A DNA stretch of 64,000 bases. Origin: Candidatus Endomicrobiellum meruensis. Its GTDB lineage: Bacteria; Elusimicrobiota; Endomicrobiia; Endomicrobiales; Endomicrobiaceae. The first letter of the stretch is position 1. Each line of letters begins with the position of its first letter. The stretch covers positions 1-64,000 of the forward strand of contig JAITDI010000025.1 of NCBI GenBank assembly GCA_031282625.1, read 5' to 3'. This document shows positions 43,471 to 53,008 of the stretch, piece after piece. Under the pieces are notes generated by a model. It searched no databases and was not told the DNA's origin. It saw nothing but the letters and a program-made list of their open reading frames with translations. Position numbers and translations under genes: made by a program.

Positions 43471-45089
43471 ATTTTATTGTCCGTGATCTTTTTAGCGATA
43501 GATTTAAACTTCTTAGCTATATCCTCTATGTGTTTTGGCACAGCTGTTTTTGCCGTTTCTTTTAAATCTTCTTTAATTGTATATTCAACGGGAGATATAG
43601 GTTTTGCTTCTTTTACCACTATGTCTTCTTGTTTGTTTGGCAAAGCGTTTTTTTCAATCATAACTTTAATTTTTACATTTATTCCTGTCTTTCTTTGGAA
43701 CAATTTTGTAATCTGCTCTTGGAATCCCACGATGCCTTCGTAATCAAACTGCCCAGGAACAGACAACTGTATAGACGCATCGCCCGTAACCTTAATTATA
43801 GCTTTCTTTAAAGACTGAGCCGTAAGAGGATGTTTTTTCATTATTTCAGCAACCAGTTCGTCCCATACACTTATTAAGTCGGCAGTCGCAGCAACATTGT
43901 AACTTTCTTTTATCTCTACTTGTTCATTGCCAGAATTTTCAAAACTATATTCCTTATTAATAACATTCTTTTCAAGTTCGACGATTCTATTTATAAGCTC
44001 GCCAACATTATAATAAGGTTCAGACATTTTAAGTAAATACATTTCAAGAACAATTCTCGGCTGGTCATGCCAACGCATTTCTTCCAAAGCTTTTGACAAC
44101 AAATTGTTCATTCTTATATGGTGCGAAACCGTGAATAAACTCTTTTGGATTTCAAAAAGCTTTTTATCTTCTGTAGAAATTTCCGCTACTTCGGGATTTA
44201 TCAAGTAAATCATAACTTGTCTTAAGTGGTCTCGCAGATCTCTTGCAAACTGCAAAATATTATATCCCTCATCATTAATTTCCTTGACGATTTTTAAAAT
44301 TGCTTGAATATCACCTTTGGCAATATTTTCAGTAACCAAAGCAATTATATCTTTTGGAAGAAGACCAAGAAGTCCTCTTATATATTCGCCGGTTATCTTT
44401 CCCGCGTTTGAAGATACTGCTTGGTCTAATAGACTTAAAGCATCTCTCATAGAACCGCCGGAAGCTGCGGTAACAATGCTTAAAGCGTCAGAATCTATCT
44501 CAAAATCTTCTTTTTTTGCAATGTTTTGTATAGCTGAAGCCATTTCTGAAGCAGATATAAGTTTAAATCTATATTTTTGACATCTTGAAAGAATAGTAAT
44601 TGGAATTTTATGCTGTTCGGTAGTCGCCATTATAAAAACTACATGGGCAGGAGGCTCTTCCAAAGTTTTAAGGAGAGCGTTGAACGCCTGCGTAGTTATC
44701 TGGTGTGCTTCATCTATAATATAAATCTTGTAATTTGAGTGGGCGCTCGCAAACTTTACGTTTTCTCTTAACGTTCTTATTTCATCTATACCATTGTTTG
44801 ATGCACCATCTATTTCTAATACGTCAACACTTGAACTTTTTGAGACTTCAAGACAGTTCTCACAAACGCCGCAAGGAATAGTCGTAGGACCATTTTTGCA
44901 GTTTAACGCTTTGGCAAGTATCCTTGCCAAAGTTGTTTTCCCACAGCCTCTGGGACCGCTAAATAAATAAGCATGGGATACTTTTTTCTCAGAAATAGCG
45001 TTCTTAAGAGTTTGAGAAATATGGTCCTGCCCTACAACTTCGTCAAAGTTTTGAGGTCTGAATTTTCTTGCTAATCCAAGATATGACAT
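43467..45089 (-). CDS. dnaX: DNA polymerase III subunit gamma/tau
   Basis: The 540-residue clamp-loader ATPase begins 'MSYLGLARKFRPQNFDEVVGQ', with Walker A 'GPRGCGKTTLARIL' (about residue 45), a zinc module ('CGVCENC'), Walker B 'IYIIDEAHQIT' (about 120), the sensor 'SRCQKYRF' and a C-terminal tau-like region (about 370-540). I chose the internal ATG rather than the upstream TTG (45122) because it has an aaagg stretch seven bases before it and matches the family start. No conserved slippery A-run for a programmed gamma frameshift was noticed. Confidence 0.93.
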   Translation of the reverse strand: MSYLGLARKFRPQNFDEVVGQDHISQTLKNAISEKKVSHAYLFSGPRGCGKTTLARILAKALNCKNGPTTIPCGVCENCLEVSKSSSVDVLEIDGASNNGIDEIRTLRENVKFASAHSNYKIYIIDEAHQITTQAFNALLKTLEEPPAHVVFIMATTEQHKIPITILSRCQKYRFKLISASEMASAIQNIAKKEDFEIDSDALSIVTAASGGSMRDALSLLDQAVSSNAGKITGEYIRGLLGLLPKDIIALVTENIAKGDIQAILKIVKEINDEGYNILQFARDLRDHLRQVMIYLINPEVAEISTEDKKLFEIQKSLFTVSHHIRMNNLLSKALEEMRWHDQPRIVLEMYLLKMSEPYYNVGELINRIVELEKNVINKEYSFENSGNEQVEIKESYNVAATADLISVWDELVAEIMKKHPLTAQSLKKAIIKVTGDASIQLSVPGQFDYEGIVGFQEQITKLFQRKTGINVKIKVMIEKNALPNKQEDIVVKEAKPISPVEYTIKEDLKETAKTAVPKHIEDIAKKFKSIAKKITDNKI

Positions 45090-45196
45090 GTATAACACCT
45101 TTAACAGCGGTAATAAAAACAAAAAAATCCCTGAATTGTAAGTTTAGCAAATATAGGACTTTTATTACAATTTTTACAGCTTTTTTACAAAAATAA

Positions 45197-45225
45197 TGAT
45201 ATTTCTGCTTACTAAGGCTTATAAT
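45197..45225 (+). promoter_or_regulatory. Probable promoter of the 45264 gene
   Basis: A consensus TATAAT at 45220-45225 with a poor -35 hexamer 17 bases before it lies about 40 bases before the ATG at 45264. An aaggag ribosome-binding site lies eight bases before that ATG. The gap also contains the start of dnaX on the other strand, so this is a divergent control region. Confidence 0.45.
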
Positions 45226-45263
45226 TTATATAAGAAGTAAAATGCTGATCGAAGGAGCTTTGT

Positions 45264-45677
45264 ATGGATAAGAACAGAATTTGCAGTAAGATTGTTTTCT
45301 GTTGTGTTGTAATGACAATTTGCTTAGTATCAAATCTTTCTTTTGGTAGTCCGTGGTTGGGGAAGAAATCTTCAGCTAATACTACACACACGTGTTATCA
45401 GACCATTGAGAATAGAGTTATGAGACATCTTCCTATGGCTGCTTGCGACAAAATGCCACTTAGCGAAATTTGTATAGTAGGAGCTGTTTACTTTTTCTTT
45501 AATGAAGACCCTATCCATGGTGTTATTGTGGCATCTGTAAGCTGGATTATCAAAGTAGGTCAAAAAATAACTTGTAATATTTTAGATGAAGACTATCGTG
45601 AAGTATATGAGATGTGGGTAAACACAACATTTCCTGACATATGTATACCTAATTATGTACCAAATGAAATAGCATAA
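45264..45677 (+). CDS. Orphan secreted protein, cysteine-containing
   Basis: The 137-residue product has a Sec signal peptide (about residues 1-28, cleavage near 'SFG-SP') and a mature part with five cysteines (in HTCYQ, AACDK, EICIV, ITCNI, DICIP). A hydrophobic stretch (about 66-95) could be a membrane helix. No family is recognised. It has its own promoter-like TATAAT, a strong ribosome-binding site and a strong terminator, so it is a one-gene transcription unit. It interrupts a long minus-strand housekeeping run and points the other way. A surface or host-facing role is a guess. Confidence 0.75.
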   Translation: MDKNRICSKIVFCCVVMTICLVSNLSFGSPWLGKKSSANTTHTCYQTIENRVMRHLPMAACDKMPLSEICIVGAVYFFFNEDPIHGVIVASVSWIIKVGQKITCNILDEDYREVYEMWVNTTFPDICIPNYVPNEIA

Positions 45678-45708
45678 CGAGAAATCTAAAGCTCTAAAGC
45701 TTTGTTTT

Positions 45709-45750
45709 ACTGAGGTGCATATTTTTTCTAAATATGCGCCTCAGTTTTTT
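45709..45750 (+). terminator. Intrinsic terminator of the 45264 gene
   Basis: Arms actgaggtgcatat (45709-45722) and atatgcgcctcagt (45732-45745) form a 14-bp stem with one G-U pair and a 9-base loop, followed by TTTTTT to 45750. Confidence 0.88.
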
Positions 45751-45920
45751 ATTGTGTCACCAAATATAATTTTGACACAGATACGTTTTTTGTGTAGAAT
45801 TTCTTTCGTTATCTTAATCTTACGCGTTTTTCTAATTTCTAACTTTTTAGGAGAAACATTTGGATCATCTCAAAAAACTTTTCTTTTTATTTCTAAGTCA
45901 ATTTATAAAGAGAGGTCATC

Positions 45921-47480
45921 ATGTCCTCCAAGCGAACGATAATTATTGGGGCAGGTCCTGCAGGGCTTACGGCAGCTTACGAACTCTTAAACAAAACTGA
46001 TATCAAGCCAATAATAATTGAAGCATCAAAAGAAATAGGCGGAATTTCAAAAACATATAATTATAAGGGCAATAGAATGGACATGGGAGGACATAGATTC
46101 TTCTCAAAGTCTAACAGAGTATTGCAGTGGTGGCTTGATATTATGCCGTTGCAAACAATGCCTTCAAAAGATGATATATTATTAAACAGAAAATTTATCT
46201 TCAAACAATCTAACACACAAAATAATCCTGAAACTGAAGACAAAGTAATGTTAATGCGAAGAAGATTATCAAGAATTTTCTTCTTAAGAAAGTTTTTTGA
46301 TTACCCAATATCTTTAAGTTATAAAACAATAAAAAATCTTGGTATTACTAGAATTCTTAAGTCAGGCATGAGTTATATATATTCTTTTTTGGTTAAAAGG
46401 AATGAAAAATCTCTTGAAGATTTTATTATAAATAGATTTGGTAAAGATTTGTATTCAACATTTTTTAAAGATTACACGTATAAAGTTTGGGGAATAGAGC
46501 CAAATAAAATACCAGCAGACTGGGGTGTTCAAAGAATAAAGGGTGTTTCTATAATAAAAGTTTTAGAAGATGCCTTAAGAAAATTGTTTAACATAAAACA
46601 AAAAAATATTGAGACTAGTCTTATAGAACAATTCTATTATCCTAAATATGGACCAGGTCATTTTTGGGAAACTACGGCAAACGAAATTAGAAAAAAAGGT
46701 GGAGAAATAATTCTTGACCAAACCGTATGCAGGATAGTTACAGAAAACAATAAAATAGTATCTGTTTCTGCAAAAGATCATTTAGGAAAACTTACCGAAT
46801 ATAAAGGTGATTACTTTATATCCTCAATGCCTGTAAAAGATTTGATAGAGGCATTTGACACAAAAGACAAAGCGGTTGAAAATACGGCAAACGGTTTAGT
46901 TTATCGTGACTTTATAACAGTAGGATTACTTATGAAAAAACTTGAACTTTTAAATGATACAAGAATACCATCATATAAGAACATAACTCCTGACTTATGG
47001 ATTTACATTCAAGAAAAAGATGTAAAAATAGGACGTCTTCAAATATTTAACAACTGGAGTCCATATCTTGTAAAAGACTATGAGAATACTATATGGATAG
47101 GGCTTGAATATTTTTGCAATGAAACCGATGATTTATGGAATATGAATGAAAATGATTTTATTAATTTTGCAATAAGCGAACTTGAAAGAATAAACATAAT
47201 AAAGAAAGAGAATGTTATTGATCGTTGTTTAGTAAAAGTGACTAAAGCATATCCAGCTTATTTTGGCTCTTATGATAATTTTAATTTGATAAGAAATTTT
47301 ACCGATAAATTCGAAAATCTATTTCTAGTCGGAAGAAATGGCATGCATAAATATAACAACATGGATCATTCTATGCTTACGTCAATGATAGCCGTTGAGA
47401 ACATAGCTAACAATATAAAGTATAAAGACAACATATGGAAAGTAAACACTGAAACTACTTACCATGAACAAAAGCAATAA
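45921..47480 (+). CDS. FAD/NAD(P)-dependent oxidoreductase, UDP-galactopyranose-mutase-like
   Basis: The 519-residue flavoprotein begins with a Rossmann FAD motif '[16 protein letters not shown]' (about residues 6-21), then '[22 protein letters not shown]' (about 40-61, quoted in name) and a C-terminal FAD motif '[21 protein letters not shown]'. This matches the UGM-like/protoporphyrinogen-oxidase-like group found in polysaccharide clusters. It is the first of three + strand genes: gtrA overlaps its end by 17 bp and a membrane glycosyltransferase follows. A role in making an unusual sugar or lipid-linked sugar is inferred from that context; the substrate is unknown. Confidence 0.8.
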   Translation: MSSKRTIIIGAGPAGLTAAYELLNKTDIKPIIIEASKEIGGISKTYNYKGNRMDMGGHRFFSKSNRVLQWWLDIMPLQTMPSKDDILLNRKFIFKQSNTQNNPETEDKVMLMRRRLSRIFFLRKFFDYPISLSYKTIKNLGITRILKSGMSYIYSFLVKRNEKSLEDFIINRFGKDLYSTFFKDYTYKVWGIEPNKIPADWGVQRIKGVSIIKVLEDALRKLFNIKQKNIETSLIEQFYYPKYGPGHFWETTANEIRKKGGEIILDQTVCRIVTENNKIVSVSAKDHLGKLTEYKGDYFISSMPVKDLIEAFDTKDKAVENTANGLVYRDFITVGLLMKKLELLNDTRIPSYKNITPDLWIYIQEKDVKIGRLQIFNNWSPYLVKDYENTIWIGLEYFCNETDDLWNMNENDFINFAISELERINIIKKENVIDRCLVKVTKAYPAYFGSYDNFNLIRNFTDKFENLFLVGRNGMHKYNNMDHSMLTSMIAVENIANNIKYKDNIWKVNTETTYHEQKQ

Positions 47481-47868
47481 TATTACAATTCAATTTATAA
47501 AATATTTTTTTGCGAGTGCTTTGGCATTAATAACGGATTTTGCACTTCTCTATATTTTGACAGAATTCTTAAGTTTCCACTATCTGGTTTCTGCTTCCTT
47601 GTCATTTAGTGCAGGACTGTTAGTAACGTATATTTTAAGCAAGAAATATATATTTACAGAAAGTACTATATCAAATACAAAATATGAATTTGCAATTTTT
47701 GTAGCAATAGGCATTGTAGGACTTGGAATAAATAGCTTATCTTTGAAATTTTTGACAGAAAAATTAGATCTTTATTATATGTACTCTAAATTTATAACGG
47801 CATTTATTACATACCTTTGGAATTTTTTCTGTAGAAAATATATCCTTTTTAACAGGAGAAACTTTTGA
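47464..47868 (+). CDS. GtrA-family membrane protein (lipid-linked sugar flippase)
   Basis: The 134-residue protein has four membrane helices (about residues 10-30, 37-57, 75-95 and 105-125) and the family pattern '[21 protein letters not shown]', with a C-terminal '[10 protein letters not shown]'. GtrA-type proteins are thought to flip undecaprenyl-phosphate-linked sugars across the inner membrane. It overlaps the flavoprotein gene and the following glycosyltransferase gene. Confidence 0.88.
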   Translation: MNKSNNITIQFIKYFFASALALITDFALLYILTEFLSFHYLVSASLSFSAGLLVTYILSKKYIFTESTISNTKYEFAIFVAIGIVGLGINSLSLKFLTEKLDLYYMYSKFITAFITYLWNFFCRKYILFNRRNF

Positions 47869-49478
47869 CAATAAGCTTCTTTAGAAACGAAAAAATAAAT
47901 TTTTCCGTATTAGCTTTCTGTCTTGCGGCAATTATTTTTGTTGTTTATTTTCACGCACTTGATTTTGGTTTCACAAATCTAGATGACAATAACAGTCTGC
48001 ACAGGATTGCTGACGACTTAGCAAAAAAAACAGCTTTTATAGATGTATTTAAAAAAGACGTTATGCTTGGCAAATCTCCAACACCTTACTATCGTCCTAT
48101 GGTAGCGCTGTCTTTTGTGTTTGATTATAAAATAGCAGGTGAATCGGAATGGTATTCTCATTTTTCATGTGTAGCTCTTCACTGCATAACCACAATTTTG
48201 ATATTCTTGTTTCTCAAAAAATATTTATTAAAAAAACTGTTGCCATCTTTTTTAGCTGCTCTTGTTTTTGCTGTCCACCCTTCTTGTATGTACACAGTCA
48301 TATGGGCTACAGGAAGAAACGAATCTCTTCTTTTAATGAACTTCTTAATATCTTTGATGTTTTTCATTGAATACGTAAATACCAAAAAGCTAGGATTTCT
48401 TGTCGCACATATGTTTTTTATTTTAGTGTGCTTCTTTACAAAAGAATCTGGCATTATATTTCCATTTATTACTCTTCTTTACTTTTTTCTTACAAAAGAA
48501 AAACAACAACAACTTAAGATATATATTTATTTGATTTGGATTGCTTTGATTTTGTTCTTTATGATTTCAAGGAAGTTGGCTGTCAACCCCGGAGGCTTTT
48601 CAATTCCATTTTGCAAAGATAATATAGTTATGTTTTTTGATTATTATTCCTCAATATTTTTTTTAAGAACCCCTTTCGGCGTAGCTAACATGAGTTTAAA
48701 GTTATTTTTTTTGGGTCTTTCGGGTTTCTTGCTTTCTTTATTTCTTGCTTTCTACAATGTAACAGACAAAAAAATTATAAAGAGAAACTCTTTTTTTGTA
48801 CTCATAACTCTTATAAGCATAGGCACAAACTGCATGACAGCAACAAGATTATGGTTTCAAGGCAACAGAATGTATGTTCCGATGTTAGGTGTAATAATTG
48901 TCTTCATATCTTTCTTAACTCCGTATTTAGAAAACAAAAAAACAAAATCTTGGACTATTTATTGTTTTTCTGTTATTATGCTAGTTTGTGTTGCAACAAA
49001 TGTTAAAGCATCGTATAAATTCAAAAATAGTATTGCATTTTGGGGAAATGTCATAAATGAAAACAGCTCTACTGAAATTACTTCTTATAAATTCCACGCT
49101 TATGCATTAATGGATAATGGAAGATTTCAAGAAGCTGTAAATGAATTGCTGCCTATAGCTCAAGGACTAAACTTCGGCTATAGCGAAGTAAACTATGCAT
49201 TAGGAAGCGCTTTTATGTTGAATAAGGATTATGCAAATGCCGCCAAAATATTTGAAATAATGGTTCAAACTAGACAAATGCTTATACCGCAAGTATATGC
49301 AAACGTCATTTTGGCAATGCATTTTTCAAATAATGAAGAAAAGGTAAACTATTACTTTAACGAGTTTATGAAAACTACAAATTTGGATAATGCTGCTGCA
49401 AACGCTTATATAAACAATTTCAACAATTTTATAAATACGCAAAGAGAACTTGATCTATCGCGACCAAAAACTGTATAA
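47865..49478 (+). CDS. PMT/TMTC-like membrane glycosyltransferase with C-terminal TPR
   Basis: The 537-residue protein starts at a TTG that overlaps the gtrA stop, supported by aggag seven bases upstream. It has about ten membrane helices (about residues 12-400), with the acidic motif 'FTNLDDNNS' in the first loop. 'YYRPMVALSFVFDY' and 'VFAVHPSCMYTVIWATGRNESLL' follow, typical of the GT-C/TMTC group that uses polyprenyl-phosphate sugars. A short TPR-like region (about 405-510) closes the protein. With GtrA it could glycosylate exported proteins or envelope polymer. It ends 10 bp from the convergent clpB. Confidence 0.82.
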   Translation: MTISFFRNEKINFSVLAFCLAAIIFVVYFHALDFGFTNLDDNNSLHRIADDLAKKTAFIDVFKKDVMLGKSPTPYYRPMVALSFVFDYKIAGESEWYSHFSCVALHCITTILIFLFLKKYLLKKLLPSFLAALVFAVHPSCMYTVIWATGRNESLLLMNFLISLMFFIEYVNTKKLGFLVAHMFFILVCFFTKESGIIFPFITLLYFFLTKEKQQQLKIYIYLIWIALILFFMISRKLAVNPGGFSIPFCKDNIVMFFDYYSSIFFLRTPFGVANMSLKLFFLGLSGFLLSLFLAFYNVTDKKIIKRNSFFVLITLISIGTNCMTATRLWFQGNRMYVPMLGVIIVFISFLTPYLENKKTKSWTIYCFSVIMLVCVATNVKASYKFKNSIAFWGNVINENSSTEITSYKFHAYALMDNGRFQEAVNELLPIAQGLNFGYSEVNYALGSAFMLNKDYANAAKIFEIMVQTRQMLIPQVYANVILAMHFSNNEEKVNYYFNEFMKTTNLDNAAANAYINNFNNFINTQRELDLSRPKTV

Positions 49479-49488
49479 ATTTATATTT

Positions 49489-52098
49489 TTAATTCAAATG
49501 TTTCTTTTTAAATTCCAGCTCTTCTTTGTTGCTTCTTGTAAAATTAACGGTAATTTTATCCCCTTCTTTAAACTCGCCAGCGATTAGTTTTGAAGAAAGA
49601 GGATTCAGCAAATATATCTGTATTGCTCTTTTTAAAGGTCTGGCTCCAAAAGCAGGATCATAGCCTTTTGATGAAATAAAATCTTTTGCTTTATCCGTAA
49701 GCTCAACATGTATTTTCCTGTCATCTAACCGTTTTTCAAAAGATTTAAGCTGTATATCAATAATTCTGTTTAATTCTTTTTCGCCTAAGCTCTGAAATAT
49801 TATAGTCTCGTCTATTCTGTTTAGAAATTCAGGTCTAAAATATTTATGCAGCTCCTGCATTACTTTATTTTTCATATCTTCGTAATTGTCATATTCTTGA
49901 ATATATTGAGAGCCGATATTTGACGTCATTATTATAACAGTATTTTTGAAATCAACCGTTCTTCCTTGACCGTCAGTAAGTCTGCCATCGTCAAACAATT
50001 GGAGCATAACATTAAACACTTCAGGATTTGCTTTTTCAACCTCGTCAAACAAAACCACGCAGTATGGTCTTCTTCTTACAGCTTCGGTAAGTTGACCGCC
50101 CTCTTCAAAACCAACATATCCCGGAGGAGCACCTATAAGACGGGCAACGCTATGTTTTTCCATGTATTCAGACATGTCTATTCTAACTATATTTTTTTCG
50201 TCATCAAACAAAAGTTCGGCTAAAGATTTTGCCAATTCAGTTTTACCTACGCCGGTAGGTCCTAAAAACAAAAACGACCCTATAGGTTTATCTGGATCAG
50301 AAAGCCCCGAACGAGAACGGCGCACAGCATTTGATATTGCAGTTACCGCCTCGTCTTGACCTATAACCCTCTCATGAAGTCTGTCTTCCATTTTAAGAAG
50401 CTTCTGCATTTCTCCTTCCATCATACGCGTAACTGGAATGCAAGTCCATTTGCTTACAACTTCAGCGATATCCTCTTCGTCAACTTCTTCTTTTAACATT
50501 TTCTTTTCGTTTTGAAGCTTAAGAAGTTTTTTGTTTTCTTCTTCCAACTGTTTTTGCATATTTGGAATTTTTCCATAACGAATTTCGGCAACAGCGTTTA
50601 AATCGCCACTTCTTTCAGCTTTCTGCTCTTCAATCTTCATATTTTCAATATCTTCTTTCAAACGCCTGATTTGCGAAATTGAAGATTTTTCTTTTTCCCA
50701 ATGAACTTTCATACCAACCAAATCTTGCCTTAACTTGTCTATTTCTTTCTCCATGTTTGCAAGACGCTCTTTTGACGCAGCGTCGTTTTCTTTTTTTACC
50801 GCTTGCTTTTCAATCTCAAGCTGTCTTATCCTGCGCTCTGCAGCGTCAAGTTCCGTAGGCATGGAATCTATTTCTATTCTAAGCTTACTTGCAGACTCGT
50901 CAACTAAATCTATGGCTTTGTCGGGCAAATATCTATCTGTTATATATCTTGCGCTAAGAGTTGCCGCAGCAACCAAAGCCGAATCTTTTATTTTTACCCC
51001 ATGGTGAACTTCGTATTTTTCCTTGATCCCTCTAAGAATTGCTATCGTATCTTCAACAGACGGTTCGCCTGCATAGACAGGCTGAAAACGCCTTTCCAAT
51101 GCTGCATCTTTTTCAATATATTTTCTATATTCGTCTAATGCCGTAGCACCGACAAGCTTAAGCTCGCCTCTGGCAAGCATAGGCTTTAGCATATTTGCCG
51201 CGTCAACGGCTCCTTCGGAAGAGCCTGCTCCGACTATCGTGTGTAGCTCATCTATAAAAAGAATTATTCTGCCTCCCGCGACCTGAATTTCTTTAAGCAC
51301 TGCCTTTAATCTATCCTCAAATTCTCCTCTGTATTTGGCGCCTGCAATTAAAGCTCCCAAATCTAAAGCTATAACTTTTTTATCCTTCAAACTCTCAGGA
51401 ACATCGCCCGAAACTATGCGTTGAGCCAAACCTTCAACTATGGCAGTTTTTCCTACTCCGGGCTCGCCGATTATTACTGGATTGTTCTTTGTTCTTCTGG
51501 ATAGTACCTGCACACATCTACGAATCTCTTCGTCTCTGCCTATCACTGGGTCAAGCTTGCCTCGTTTAGCTAAGTCAGTTAAATCTTTGCCATATTTCTC
51601 TAAAGCTTGGTATTTATCTTCAGGGTTTTGATCCGTCACTCTCTGATCGCCTCTTATGCTTACAAGGTTTTTTAGAACAACATCTTTTGTAAGTCCGTAT
51701 TTTTTAAGTATTTTTGAAGCTATTTCTGAAGATTCATCTGCTATTGCAATAAGTATATGTTCCGTAGAAACGTAATCATCTTTCAAATTTTTTGCCAATT
51801 TTTCGGAATTGTTTAAAATCTTTGTAAGTCCTTGAGAGAGATATACGTTTCCACCTGAAACTTTTACTTTTTTTTCTATCTCGAAAACTAAATCTTTTGA
51901 TATGTTTGAAAACAGCATATCTTCCTGACCAGTAGCAGCACTTTTCCTTATAATTGCCACAACTATGCCGTCTTGTTGTTTAACTAAAGCGTACAAAACA
52001 TGTTCGGCGCTAATTTCTTGATTACCATACTCATCTGCTATATTTTGCGCATCTGCCAACGCCTCTTGGGATTTAATCGTAAACTTAGAAAGATTCAT
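49489..52098 (-). CDS. clpB: Chaperone ClpB (disaggregase)
   Basis: The 869-residue ClpB has an N-terminal Clp_N domain (about residues 1-150), AAA+ domain 1 with Walker A '[15 protein letters not shown]' (about 205), a middle coiled-coil domain (about 405-530) and AAA+ domain 2 with '[14 protein letters not shown]' (about 605). A C-terminal D2-small domain completes it. It resolves protein aggregates with DnaK. It lies 42 bp downstream of the broken cysE. Confidence 0.96.
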   Translation of the reverse strand: MNLSKFTIKSQEALADAQNIADEYGNQEISAEHVLYALVKQQDGIVVAIIRKSAATGQEDMLFSNISKDLVFEIEKKVKVSGGNVYLSQGLTKILNNSEKLAKNLKDDYVSTEHILIAIADESSEIASKILKKYGLTKDVVLKNLVSIRGDQRVTDQNPEDKYQALEKYGKDLTDLAKRGKLDPVIGRDEEIRRCVQVLSRRTKNNPVIIGEPGVGKTAIVEGLAQRIVSGDVPESLKDKKVIALDLGALIAGAKYRGEFEDRLKAVLKEIQVAGGRIILFIDELHTIVGAGSSEGAVDAANMLKPMLARGELKLVGATALDEYRKYIEKDAALERRFQPVYAGEPSVEDTIAILRGIKEKYEVHHGVKIKDSALVAAATLSARYITDRYLPDKAIDLVDESASKLRIEIDSMPTELDAAERRIRQLEIEKQAVKKENDAASKERLANMEKEIDKLRQDLVGMKVHWEKEKSSISQIRRLKEDIENMKIEEQKAERSGDLNAVAEIRYGKIPNMQKQLEEENKKLLKLQNEKKMLKEEVDEEDIAEVVSKWTCIPVTRMMEGEMQKLLKMEDRLHERVIGQDEAVTAISNAVRRSRSGLSDPDKPIGSFLFLGPTGVGKTELAKSLAELLFDDEKNIVRIDMSEYMEKHSVARLIGAPPGYVGFEEGGQLTEAVRRRPYCVVLFDEVEKANPEVFNVMLQLFDDGRLTDGQGRTVDFKNTVIIMTSNIGSQYIQEYDNYEDMKNKVMQELHKYFRPEFLNRIDETIIFQSLGEKELNRIIDIQLKSFEKRLDDRKIHVELTDKAKDFISSKGYDPAFGARPLKRAIQIYLLNPLSSKLIAGEFKEGDKITVNFTRSNKEELEFKKKHLN

Positions 52099-52140
52099 AG
52101 GTTTCCTCCGTCTGATAAAACCGCGATAAGTGTTGATATA

Positions 52141-52831
52141 TTATTTATTTGAAATGGACTTTATTTTTTCTTCAAGAAGTCTAATTCTATCCGCTATTTT
52201 TTGTTCTAGCATTTTTTGTTCTTCCAAAACAAATTTCATAGCTTCAGATATTGGGTCTGGCAGTTTTGCATGCTCAAGCTTATTTACCTCGTCAGGGCTA
52301 TGTCCGAGGCTTATTCTAGCAGGAACTCCAATAGCGGTGGCCATTTGCAGGCACATCGTGTGTAACTACAGAAGCTGCAGCTATTATGGCGTTTTTACCT
52401 ATATTTATGGCTCCTAAAAGTATGGCATTTGAGCCTAATACCACATTATCGCCAATAGTAGGATGTCTTTTTTTCTTTTCCAAAGTCGTCCCACCTAGAA
52501 GAACGCCCTTGTATATTAGAACATCATTGCCTATTTCTGAAGTCTCGCCTATTACAACCCCCATTCCGTGATCAATAAAAACTCTTCTTCCTATTACTGC
52601 ACCAGGGTGGATTTCTATTCCAGTTACAAACCTGCTTGTATGGGAAATAAACCTTGCCATAAAATAAAATTTATTTTTCCAAAGTTTGTTGGCAAATCTG
52701 TGCAGAATAACAGCATGTAGTCCGGGATAAGAAAATATAACTTCCAACTTTGATCTCGCTGCAGGGTCTTTGAGAAAAACGGTTTGGATATCTTCTCTTA
52801 TCAGCTTAAACATAGTGGTGCGATTATACAA
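52141..52831 (-). pseudogene. cysE: Serine O-acetyltransferase, single-base frameshift
   Basis: The first 52831-52340 part encodes a CysE with '[16 protein letters not shown]', '[27 protein letters not shown]' (quoted in name) and hexapeptide repeats up to 'THDVPAN'. It then runs into stop codons as HRYWSSC. The next frame continues exactly where expected ('[10 protein letters not shown]') and goes on about 55 residues to the stop at 52141. One extra G in the AATGGCC stretch near 52341 explains it: the total, 691 bp, is 230 codons plus one base. Intact CysE makes O-acetylserine for cysteine. The truncated form lacks the last coils and tail. A sequencing error is possible. Confidence 0.85.
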
Positions 52832-53008
52832 AATAATAAAGAATTATTACAGAAATAGAAGTATTTGTAGGCTAAATTTAGAGGAAGAACTAAATTTTTT
52901 TCTTAAATCTATCTTTTTTATAAAAAATTCACAAACTTAAAGAATATTATATAAAGAACTTAGTATAAAATAATTAGAAAATAAAAATTTTGTAGAAGAG
53001 GTACATTT

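Noticed and set aside
43467-45089. Programmed frameshift in dnaX for a separate gamma subunit
   Set aside because: No long A-run slippery heptamer followed by a stem was noticed in the region after the ATPase domain.
45715-45942. 75-codon + strand open frame before the UGM-like gene
   Set aside because: It begins inside the terminator hairpin of the 45264 gene, lacks a ribosome-binding site and overlaps the supported start of the next gene.
52141-52356. A separate 71-residue protein at the cysE end
   Set aside because: Its first residues continue the CysE sequence in another frame ([10 protein letters not shown]), so it is the frameshifted tail, not its own gene.
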